Assembly (NCBI RefSeq): GCF_000974785.1
Contig: NZ_BBWV01000002.1
Coordinates: forward strand, 1,054,001-1,118,000
Origin: Flavihumibacter petaseus NBRC 106054
GTDB taxonomy: Bacteria > Bacteroidota > Bacteroidia > Chitinophagales > Chitinophagaceae
DNA: 64,000 nt
Reading direction: 5' to 3'
In this document: in pieces, positions 52,964 to 60,263 of the stretch
Layout of the letters: each line of letters starts with the position of its first letter
How positions within the stretch are numbered: the first letter of the stretch is position 1
The notes under the pieces: generated by a model
What the model saw: the letters and a program-made list of their open reading frames with translations, nothing else
Told to the model about the DNA's origin: nothing
The model's database searches: none
Made by a program: the position numbers and the translations under genes

Positions 52964-54658
52964 ATGGCGCTCAACCAGGATAAATCAAAACTCAGCGAAG
53001 TAGAGCATATCAAGGAGAAAAGCAAATACCTTGAAGGCACTATTCAGGACAGTCTGAAAGACGAAGTGACCGGCAATCTTTATGCGCAGGACCAGCAGCT
53101 TATCAAGTTCCATGGAAGCTATGTGCAAAGCGACCGGGAGCTGGATAAAGAACGCAAAGCGCAAAAACTGGAACCACTTTATTCCTTTATGATCCGGGTA
53201 AGGGTGCCGGGAGGCGTGGCTACTCCGGAGCAATGGCTGGTAATTGACGAACTTGCCACCAAATATGGCATGCCAACCCTGAAGCTGACTACCCGTCAGG
53301 CATTTGAACTGCACAATATCTATAAGCATGATCTGAAGCAGACCATTAAAGAGATCAATGCCTCAGCGCTGGATTCTATTGCAGCCTGCGGTGATGTGAA
53401 CCGGAATGTGATGAATTCAGTGAATCCCTATACTTCAGCTATCCACGAAGATGTGCAACAGGTTGCCCTTCGTGTAAGTGAACACCTCACGCCGCGTACA
53501 ACAGCCTATTATAAGATCTGGGTAAATGAAGAACAGGTGGTAGGGCCTGAAGAGGAAGCCCCCATTGATGAACCGATCTACGGAAAAACTTATTTGCCCC
53601 GTAAATTCAAGATTACATTCGCTATCCCCCCTTATAACGATACTGACGTATTTGCGCACGATATTGGCCTGATTGCAATCGAAGAAAATGAAAAGCTCAT
53701 AGGCTTCAATATAGTGATTGGTGGAGGAATGGGCATGACCTTCGGTGATGATTCTACCTATCCCAGGATAGGGAATGTTATCGGTTTTGCACCATCTGAA
53801 AATATTCCTGATATCTGTGAGAAGATCGTCACAGTTCAGCGCGATTATGGTAATCGTGAAAATCGGAAAAACTCACGGTTTAAATATACTATTGACCGGC
53901 TGGGACTTGATTTTATCCGGAAGGAAATCAATGACCGGCTGGGATATGAGCTCGCTCCTGCGCGGCCTTTTGAGTTTACTACCAACGGTGATTCCTATGG
54001 CTGGATAAAGGGCAGGAACGGCAAATGGTTCAATACCCTTTATATTGAAGGAGGCCGGGTGAAGGATACTGATCTGTTCCAGCTTCGGAAGGGCCTTCGT
54101 GCCATTGCACAGATCCTCGAAGGCGGTGATTTCCGGCTAACGGGTAACCAGAATGTGGTTATCGGCAATGTGTCAGAAGCGCTGAAACCTGAAGTGGATA
54201 AACTGCTTGTTCAATACGGTATTGTTGCCCACCAGGAAGTGAGCAGCCTTCATAAGCATTCCATTGCCTGTGTGGCGCTGAATCTTTGTCCCCTGGCCAA
54301 CAGCGAAGCAGAACGTTATCTGCCATCGCTGATCAACAGGATCCATGGTTTGCTGGAGAAAAACAGTATTGGCGAAGAACCAATTACGATCCGCATGACG
54401 GGTTGCCCGAATGGGTGCGGCCGTCCTTATCTCGGCGAGATCGGCTTTGTCGGTCGTGCACCAGGTAAATACAATCTATATCTTGGCGCGTCATTCAATG
54501 GCGACCGGCTCAATGTTCTGTATAAGGAAGCACTTGATGAAGCAGAAATTTTGCAGACACTTGATCCGCTGATCGCTTCATTTGCGAAAGAAAAACATGC
54601 CGACGAACATTTTGGCGACTATGTTGTCAGAAAACAAATCGTTCAGCATATCAATTAA
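52964..54658 (+). CDS. cysI: Assimilatory sulfite reductase hemoprotein subunit
   Basis: A 564-residue siroheme and [4Fe-4S] enzyme reducing sulfite to sulfide with six electrons. The cluster/siroheme cysteines are C436 and C442 (CVALNLC) and C481 and C485 (TGCPNGC). Two ferredoxin-like half domains (YSFMIRVRVPGGVATPEQW; YGWIKGRNGKWFNTLYIEGGRV) and the two nitrite/sulfite reductase domains are visible. The length matches CysI. It is 9 bp after cysJ and 2 bp before hemA, which helps explain why siroheme genes follow. Confidence 0.95.
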   Translation: MALNQDKSKLSEVEHIKEKSKYLEGTIQDSLKDEVTGNLYAQDQQLIKFHGSYVQSDRELDKERKAQKLEPLYSFMIRVRVPGGVATPEQWLVIDELATKYGMPTLKLTTRQAFELHNIYKHDLKQTIKEINASALDSIAACGDVNRNVMNSVNPYTSAIHEDVQQVALRVSEHLTPRTTAYYKIWVNEEQVVGPEEEAPIDEPIYGKTYLPRKFKITFAIPPYNDTDVFAHDIGLIAIEENEKLIGFNIVIGGGMGMTFGDDSTYPRIGNVIGFAPSENIPDICEKIVTVQRDYGNRENRKNSRFKYTIDRLGLDFIRKEINDRLGYELAPARPFEFTTNGDSYGWIKGRNGKWFNTLYIEGGRVKDTDLFQLRKGLRAIAQILEGGDFRLTGNQNVVIGNVSEALKPEVDKLLVQYGIVAHQEVSSLHKHSIACVALNLCPLANSEAERYLPSLINRIHGLLEKNSIGEEPITIRMTGCPNGCGRPYLGEIGFVGRAPGKYNLYLGASFNGDRLNVLYKEALDEAEILQTLDPLIASFAKEKHADEHFGDYVVRKQIVQHIN

Positions 54659-54660
54659 AT

Positions 54661-55878
54661 ATGATCGCAGTAGCAGGAATCAGTCACACCAGCGCGGGCT
54701 TTGAAAGCCTGGCCACTTTTACGGGAAAGTATACCCGAAAGGAAGAGGCATCTCTGCACCTTTCGGGTCAGATCTGGGTGGAGACCTGCAACCGTATTGA
54801 ATTATACGCGGAACTGGAAAAAACATCACAGCAGGAAATTGAAAACATCCTGTTAAGACAATTTGGCCTGACGCAGAAACCGGCTGGTTTTTACGTGTAT
54901 ACAGGAGGGGACGCAATTTTTCACCTGTTGAAAGTTGCTGCGGGACTGGATTCGGCAGTTCTTGGCGAAGACCAGGTGCTTGCTCAGTTAAAACAGTCCT
55001 TTCAACGTGCGGCTGAAGCAAGAATGACCTCACCTTACCTGAATAAGGTGTTCCACAAGACTTTCGCTACCGGAAAACAGGTACGAAGCCTCACCGGAAT
55101 CAACAAGGGGAACCGCTCAGTTGCTTCTATTTCTGTGTCACTTGCTGACCGGTTCCTGCGGGATAACCAGTTGTCCAAGAATGCCTGCATTCTTGTTCTT
55201 GGAGCCGGAGAAACAGGTAATCTCCTGACCGAAATCCTGGTCGATAAAAAATACAGGCAGATCCGTATCTGGAACCGCACGGCGGATCGCGCCATTGAAC
55301 TTTCGAGCCGTTTTGGGCTGGAGACAGTTGCCACCAGTAGCCTGCCTTCAGCTTACCAGGATGCAGATATCGTACTGGTTGCCACTTCCAGCAAGAAAAC
55401 ATTGATCGATTACCAGGTTGAAGGCACAAGGAAACAACGTCTGTTGATTGATCTCTCCATGCCCTTCCAGGTTAAACCCGGAACAATTATTCCCGGTACA
55501 ACGCATTTTAACCTGAGCCAGATCACTGCAATTCGTGAACAAACGGACAAGAGCCGTCAGAAAGCGGTGGAAGATGCCCTGCAACTGGTTTATGCCGCGC
55601 AACAGGAAATTCTCAGCTGGCAGGATCAGAAATGGGTGGCACAAACACTTTCACAGTGGAGAAGCCTTTTGCAAATGGTGCAGGAGAGGCAGATTCGTGA
55701 TTTTATGCGCGATAATCCTGATGCTAATCCTGAACACCTGCAGGAATTGGCGATCCGCATGAGCAGCCAGGTACTGAAGCAACTTGCATGGACGATCCGG
55801 CAGCAACAGCTGACAGATGAAGGAAGCCAGTGGTCGAAATTGCTGGCAACTGTTGAACCATACGAACAACTGAACTGA
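54661..55878 (+). CDS. hemA: Glutamyl-tRNA reductase
   Basis: A 405-residue enzyme that converts glutamyl-tRNA to glutamate-1-semialdehyde, the first step of tetrapyrrole synthesis. The catalytic Cys is C43 in VETCNRIELYAELE. The family signature continues as AAGLDSAVLGEDQVLAQLKQSF, with the Rossmann motif VLGAGETGNLL and a C-terminal dimerisation helix. It lies between cysI and cobA, so it probably supplies precursor specifically for siroheme. The last base of its stop is the first base of the cobA ATG. Confidence 0.93.
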   Translation: MIAVAGISHTSAGFESLATFTGKYTRKEEASLHLSGQIWVETCNRIELYAELEKTSQQEIENILLRQFGLTQKPAGFYVYTGGDAIFHLLKVAAGLDSAVLGEDQVLAQLKQSFQRAAEARMTSPYLNKVFHKTFATGKQVRSLTGINKGNRSVASISVSLADRFLRDNQLSKNACILVLGAGETGNLLTEILVDKKYRQIRIWNRTADRAIELSSRFGLETVATSSLPSAYQDADIVLVATSSKKTLIDYQVEGTRKQRLLIDLSMPFQVKPGTIIPGTTHFNLSQITAIREQTDKSRQKAVEDALQLVYAAQQEILSWQDQKWVAQTLSQWRSLLQMVQERQIRDFMRDNPDANPEHLQELAIRMSSQVLKQLAWTIRQQQLTDEGSQWSKLLATVEPYEQLN

Positions 55879-56672
55879 TGCAGAACGCTACGACCATAGG
55901 GAAAGTATACATTACCGGCGCTGGCCCCGGTGACCCTCAACTGCTCACGCTGCGCGCCCGTACCGTGATCGAACTGGCGGATGTTATTCTGTATGACAAC
56001 CTGGTTAACCAGGAGATACTGGATTGGTCCCGCCCGGATGCGATAAAGATCTCCGTCGGAAAACTGCCGTATTGTTCCGTGATCACCCAGGAAACCATTC
56101 ACCAGTGGATGCTCGATCATGCATTGGAAGGCAGACAGGTGGTGCGGCTGAAAGGTGGCGATCCGTTGATTTTCGGCAGGGGAGCGGAAGAGGCAGCATT
56201 TCTTCAGGAAAATGGCGTGTCTTTCGAGATCATTCCCGGAGTAACCAGCAGCCTGGCTGCCGCTGCCTATGCAGGAATCCCCCTGACACACAGGGAAAAT
56301 GCACAGATGGTATTGCTGGCAACCGGACATACGAAGAGGGGAACAAACAAAGGCCTTGATTTCGACTGGGATCAGCTGGCCGCATTTAAGGGAACGATTG
56401 TTTTTTATATGGGCGTTAAACACCTGGAACAGATCGCTGAAAGCCTGGTAAAGGCCGGCAAAGCGGACGGGACGCCGGCTGCGGTAGTGGAAAACGGGAG
56501 TTTGCCACACCAGAGGGTGATAACAGGTAATTTGTCGGACATTGCAGCGTTATCCAAAGCAGCCGCCGTAACCACTCCGGCACTGCTTCTCGTGGGAGAA
56601 GTGGTGAAATATCACCAACAGCTGAATTGGTTTGCTGCGGTACAGTCCATTCACCAACAGGCAATCGCATGA
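55878..56672 (+). CDS. cobA: Uroporphyrinogen-III C-methyltransferase
   Basis: A 264-residue SAM-dependent enzyme that methylates uroporphyrinogen III at C2 and C7 to precorrin-2 for siroheme. The family motifs are VYITGAGPGDPQLLTLRA near the N-terminus, VRLKGGDPLIFGRGAEEA and VIPGVTSSLAAAAYAGIPLTHR. It is single-domain, without the CysG dehydrogenase part; a CysG-like domain is encoded at 63216. It overlaps hemA by one base and cysE by four. Confidence 0.95.
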   Translation: MQNATTIGKVYITGAGPGDPQLLTLRARTVIELADVILYDNLVNQEILDWSRPDAIKISVGKLPYCSVITQETIHQWMLDHALEGRQVVRLKGGDPLIFGRGAEEAAFLQENGVSFEIIPGVTSSLAAAAYAGIPLTHRENAQMVLLATGHTKRGTNKGLDFDWDQLAAFKGTIVFYMGVKHLEQIAESLVKAGKADGTPAAVVENGSLPHQRVITGNLSDIAALSKAAAVTTPALLLVGEVVKYHQQLNWFAAVQSIHQQAIA

Positions 56673-57496
56673 AAAATGATCGTATGACATTATTACACGG
56701 CTACATATTGAGCTCGTCGGTACCGAAAAAGAAGCAGGTAATCGACTTCGCCCAGGAACTGGTCGACTATCTTTTTCCAGTAGTAGAAAACGAAAAGACC
56801 TACGAAGCAAAACATCGTAAGAAACTTGACAGTTTAAAGAATCTTTTCTCCGAGATCCTTTTTGCTTTCAGTGAAAATTATAACCTTAACCAGGAGACCA
56901 TCAGTGAACAGTTCTTTGATTCGATCGACCAGGTAAAGGCAGATCTCCTTGAAGACGCCAGTGCCCTGCAGCAATTTGACCCTGCAGCCAAATCACTGGA
57001 GGAAGTTGTGCTGACCTACCCGGGATTTATGGCAGTAACTGCATACCGGGTTTCAAATGTGTTGTACCGCCTCGGCCTGCCATTGGTGCCGAGGATCATC
57101 AGCGAGTGGGCACATTCCACTACCGGCATTGACATTCATCCCGGTGCAACGATCGGGGTGCCGTTTATGATCGATCATGGTACAGGTGTGGTCATCGGAG
57201 AAACTTCCGTGATCGGTAAGAATGTAAAGATCTACCAGGGAGTTACGATCGGAGCCCTGGCTGTAAAAAAAGAAGAAGCAGAAGTAAAACGTCATCCTAC
57301 CATTGAGGATAACGTAATTGTATATGCGAACAGTACCATTTTGGGGGGCAAGACTGTGATTGGCCGGGAAAGCATTATCGGCGGTAACTGTTTTATTGTG
57401 GATTCCGTTCCGGCATTGAGCCTGGTTTATCATCAACCCATCATCACCGTTAAAAACAAAAAGGACTTTACCGAGCCGCTAAACTGGATCATCTGA
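56669..57496 (+). CDS. cysE: Serine O-acetyltransferase
   Basis: A 275-residue enzyme that makes O-acetylserine, the acceptor for sulfide. A long helical N-terminal region (about 1-130) precedes a left-handed beta-helix with hexapeptide repeats: STTGIDIHPGATIGVPFMIDHGTGVVIGE, with the catalytic His-Asp pair, and KIYQGVTIGAL. The ATG at 56669 overlaps the cobA stop as ATGA; a second ATG 15 bp later is possible. The organisation fits the EpsC-like long form. cysK follows 29 bp downstream. Confidence 0.92.
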   Translation: MKNDRMTLLHGYILSSSVPKKKQVIDFAQELVDYLFPVVENEKTYEAKHRKKLDSLKNLFSEILFAFSENYNLNQETISEQFFDSIDQVKADLLEDASALQQFDPAAKSLEEVVLTYPGFMAVTAYRVSNVLYRLGLPLVPRIISEWAHSTTGIDIHPGATIGVPFMIDHGTGVVIGETSVIGKNVKIYQGVTIGALAVKKEEAEVKRHPTIEDNVIVYANSTILGGKTVIGRESIIGGNCFIVDSVPALSLVYHQPIITVKNKKDFTEPLNWII

Positions 57497-57525
57497 GTCC
57501 TGAACCCCCCAAAAAATAAAAAACC

Positions 57526-58437
57526 ATGATTGCAGCAAACATTCTTGAAACAATCGGCAACACGCCTCACGTAAGAATCAACCGCCTTTTCGGCAACGGC
57601 CACGACGTGTACATCAAGCTGGAGAGGGCAAACCCCGGAGCAAGCATCAAGGATCGTATCGCATTGTCTATGGTGGAAGATGCAGAAAAGAAAGGCATCC
57701 TTCACAAAGACAGTGTGATCATCGAGCCGACTTCCGGGAACACTGGTATCGGACTCGCACTGGTTGCTGCAGTTAAAGGTTATAAGATCATCCTGGTAAT
57801 GCCGGAAAGCATGAGCATTGAACGCCGCCGGCTGATGAGTCTCTATGGAGCAAGTTTTGAACTGACGCCCAGGGAGAAAGGCATGAAAGGTGCGATTGAG
57901 AAAGCAAAAGAATTGTGCGCAGCAACACCCCACAGCTGGATGCCGCAACAGTTCGACAACCCTGCCAATACAGACATACACCGCAAAACTACAGCAGAAG
58001 AAATTGCAAAGGATTTCCCTGACGGGCTTGATTATATCATTACTGGTGTTGGTACCGGTGGCCACATTACAGGATGCGCAGAAATACTGAAGCAGAAATT
58101 TCCAAAGCTGAAGGTGTTTGCGGTAGAACCTGAGCTGTCGCCGATTTTAAGTGGCGGATCACCGTCTCCTCACCCCATCCAGGGCATTGGTGCCGGCTTT
58201 ATCCCCAGTATCTATAATGCCAACGTGATCGACGGTGTGATCACGGTTAGCAAGGATGATGCATTTGGTTATGCCCAGCGGGCTGCAAAGGAAGAAGGTA
58301 TCTTTGGCGGCATCTCAACGGGCGCTGCACTTGCGGCTGTTGCAAAAAAACTGCAGGATATTCCTGCCGGCAGTAAAGTACTGACGTTTAATTATGACAC
58401 CGGTGAACGTTATCTGTCCATCGACGGTTTATATTGA
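57526..58437 (+). CDS. cysK: Cysteine synthase (O-acetylserine sulfhydrylase)
   Basis: A 303-residue pyridoxal-phosphate enzyme that makes cysteine from O-acetylserine and sulfide. The PLP lysine is K42 in [11 protein letters not shown]; the substrate loop is [12 protein letters not shown]; the phosphate loop is [10 protein letters not shown]. The start [18 protein letters not shown] is typical of CysK. It follows cysE in the operon, consistent with a serine acetyltransferase/cysteine synthase complex. Confidence 0.95.
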   Translation: MIAANILETIGNTPHVRINRLFGNGHDVYIKLERANPGASIKDRIALSMVEDAEKKGILHKDSVIIEPTSGNTGIGLALVAAVKGYKIILVMPESMSIERRRLMSLYGASFELTPREKGMKGAIEKAKELCAATPHSWMPQQFDNPANTDIHRKTTAEEIAKDFPDGLDYIITGVGTGGHITGCAEILKQKFPKLKVFAVEPELSPILSGGSPSPHPIQGIGAGFIPSIYNANVIDGVITVSKDDAFGYAQRAAKEEGIFGGISTGAALAAVAKKLQDIPAGSKVLTFNYDTGERYLSIDGLY

Positions 58438-58449
58438 TTATTGATCACA

Positions 58450-59154
58450 ATGACCACTGAAGCTTTAAATAAAGACCTGATCTCCCTGTCTGCCGCGGAC
58501 AGACTGCGGCTGATCTGCAGCCTCTACCCCGAAGGTGTCGTGTTCTCGACATCACTTGGACAGGAAGATCAGGTGCTTACCCACCTGATTGCCCGGCAAC
58601 AATTGCCGGTTGAAATATTTACGCTGGATACGGGCCGGCTTTTCCAGGAGACTTATGATATCATGGACCGTACGATTGCCCGTTATAAAGTAACCATCAG
58701 GACGTATTTTCCTGATACTGCCAGGGTAGAAGAACTGGTTACCCGCAAAGGGCCGAACAGTTTTTACGAATCAGTGGAAAACAGGAAAGAGTGCTGCTTT
58801 ATCCGCAAGGTGGAACCCCTTAACCGGGCGCTTAAAGGAGCTAAAGTGTGGATAACAGGATTGAGGGCAGAACAAAGCGAGAACCGCCATAACCTGTCCA
58901 TCGCCGAGTGGGACGAGTCAAGGCAGCTGTTGAAAGTGAACCCGCTGCTGGACTGGACCTATGAAGAGATGCTGTCGTTCATCGAAAAGGAGAATATACC
59001 CTATAATAAACTGCACGATAAAGGATTTCCCAGCATAGGATGCGCTCCCTGCACCAGGGCAATTGAGCCGGGTGAAGATATAAGGGCCGGCAGATGGTGG
59101 TGGGAAGCATCCCAGAAAGAATGCGGATTGCACCAGGAAAAAGTTCATTCATAA
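58450..59154 (+). CDS. cysH: APS-type (iron-sulfur) phosphoadenylyl/adenylyl-sulfate reductase
   Basis: A 234-residue thioredoxin-dependent reductase giving sulfite. The PP-loop-like nucleotide site is FSTSLGQEDQVL. It has the cysteine pairs C115-C116 (ECCFIRKVEPL) and C198/C201 (IGCAPCTRAI) that bind a [4Fe-4S] cluster, plus the catalytic C225 in KECGLHQE. The cluster motif is characteristic of APS-using reductases and absent from E. coli-type PAPS reductase, so APS is the likely substrate. The ATG at 58450 replaces a TTG 9 bp upstream. Confidence 0.93.
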   Translation: MTTEALNKDLISLSAADRLRLICSLYPEGVVFSTSLGQEDQVLTHLIARQQLPVEIFTLDTGRLFQETYDIMDRTIARYKVTIRTYFPDTARVEELVTRKGPNSFYESVENRKECCFIRKVEPLNRALKGAKVWITGLRAEQSENRHNLSIAEWDESRQLLKVNPLLDWTYEEMLSFIEKENIPYNKLHDKGFPSIGCAPCTRAIEPGEDIRAGRWWWEASQKECGLHQEKVHS

Positions 59155-59174
59155 AGACCACAAGAAAGATTAGT

Positions 59175-60086
59175 ATGTCAAGCACGTCAACCATACCCGC
59201 ATTTCCCCGGATGTTAGAGGATGAGAGTATTTACATAATGCGGGAAGTGGCAGCACAATTTGAAAAGCCTGCCCTGTTGTTCAGCGGTGGTAAGGATTCC
59301 ATCACCCTGGTAAGACTGGCCCAGAAAGCTTTCTGGCCGGGAAAAATTCCTTTTCCGCTGGTACATGTAGATACCGGCCATAATTTTCCCGAAACTATTG
59401 CATTCCGCGACTGGCTGGTAAAGCAAACTGGTGCTGAACTGATTGTAAGATACGTGCAGGATAGCATCGACGCCGGAAAAGTTAAGGAAGAAACCGGTAA
59501 ATACGCCAGCAGGAACGTACTGCAGACAGTAACATTGCTGGATACCATTGAAGAGTTCAAATTCGATGCCTGCATCGGTGGTGCCCGCCGTGATGAAGAA
59601 AAAGCCCGCGCAAAGGAAAGGATCTTTTCCGTACGGGATGACTTCGGTCAATGGGATCCCAAAAAGCAAAGGCCGGAACTTTTCGACCTGCTGAACGGCA
59701 AAATAAATATTGGCGAAAACGTACGCGTTTTCCCGATCAGCAACTGGACAGAACTGGATGTATGGACTTACATCAAGGAAGAAAACATGGCGATCCCGTC
59801 CATTTACTATACCCACAAGCGGGAAGTGATTGAGCGGGATGGTATGATCTGGCCTTACAGTGATTTTTTGAACACTTCGGAAGACGAAGTGCCTTTTGAA
59901 GAAATTGTTCGTTTCAGAACGGTGGGAGATATGACCTGCACTGCAGCAGTTGCATCTACTGCCAATCATGTTGACGATATTATCCGTGAAATTCTTGCTG
60001 CTAAAATATCCGAACGAGGCGCACGTATGGATGACAAACGCAGCGAGGCCGCCATGGAGCAACGCAAAAAAGAGGGATACTTTTAA
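59175..60086 (+). CDS. cysD: Sulfate adenylyltransferase subunit 2
   Basis: A 303-residue ATP sulfurylase catalytic subunit that forms APS from sulfate and ATP together with the GTPase CysN. The PP-loop is LLFSGGKDSITLVRLA, followed by PLVHVDTGHNFPE and CIGGARRDEEKARAKERIFS, all typical. The C-terminal MDDKRSEAAMEQRKKEGYF matches the family end. The ATG at 59175 gives the normal length. Its stop codon is inside the terminator hairpin, and no cysN follows in the window. Confidence 0.95.
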   Translation: MSSTSTIPAFPRMLEDESIYIMREVAAQFEKPALLFSGGKDSITLVRLAQKAFWPGKIPFPLVHVDTGHNFPETIAFRDWLVKQTGAELIVRYVQDSIDAGKVKEETGKYASRNVLQTVTLLDTIEEFKFDACIGGARRDEEKARAKERIFSVRDDFGQWDPKKQRPELFDLLNGKINIGENVRVFPISNWTELDVWTYIKEENMAIPSIYYTHKREVIERDGMIWPYSDFLNTSEDEVPFEEIVRFRTVGDMTCTAAVASTANHVDDIIREILAAKISERGARMDDKRSEAAMEQRKKEGYF

Positions 60087-60118
60087 AAAAAGTATCCCCG
60101 CTTAAAGCGTTTTTTTTT
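60074..60118 (+). terminator. Strong terminator after cysD
   Basis: GGGATACTTTT (60074-60084) pairs perfectly with AAAAGTATCCC (60088-60098) with a three-base loop. A second small hairpin, CGCT-TAA-AGCG (60099-60109), follows directly, then nine T (60110-60118). The cysD stop (60084-60086) lies within the first loop region. This should end the cysJ-cysD transcript. Confidence 0.85.
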
Positions 60119-60128
60119 GGAATATTAA

Positions 60129-60145
60129 TCTACTAAAAAACTAGA
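60129..60145 (+). promoter_or_regulatory. Second copy of the YCTA-N9-TAGR motif, before the TonB receptor
   Basis: TCTA-N9-TAGA with inner CTACTAAAAAAC. It shares the arms, the 9-bp spacing and the TAAAA core with the repeat before cysJ (51022-51038). It lies 119 bp upstream of the receptor ATG and just after the cysD terminator. Probable operator of the same regulator; inference. Confidence 0.45.
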
Positions 60146-60263
60146 GTAAATGCAACGCAACCTGACAATTAGAGTGCGTACGACGTTCGACCGATGTTGT
60201 TGTTAACTGCTGATTTTATGCTGACCCAAAACAACAAACAACAACTGCCAAAAAAGAAAAAAA

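Noticed and set aside
55626-56510. 294-codon minus-strand frame over hemA and cobA
   Set aside because: Spans two real genes in antisense and has no protein-like features.
59214-60062. 282-codon minus-strand frame over cysD
   Set aside because: Entirely inside the conserved cysD; shadow frame.
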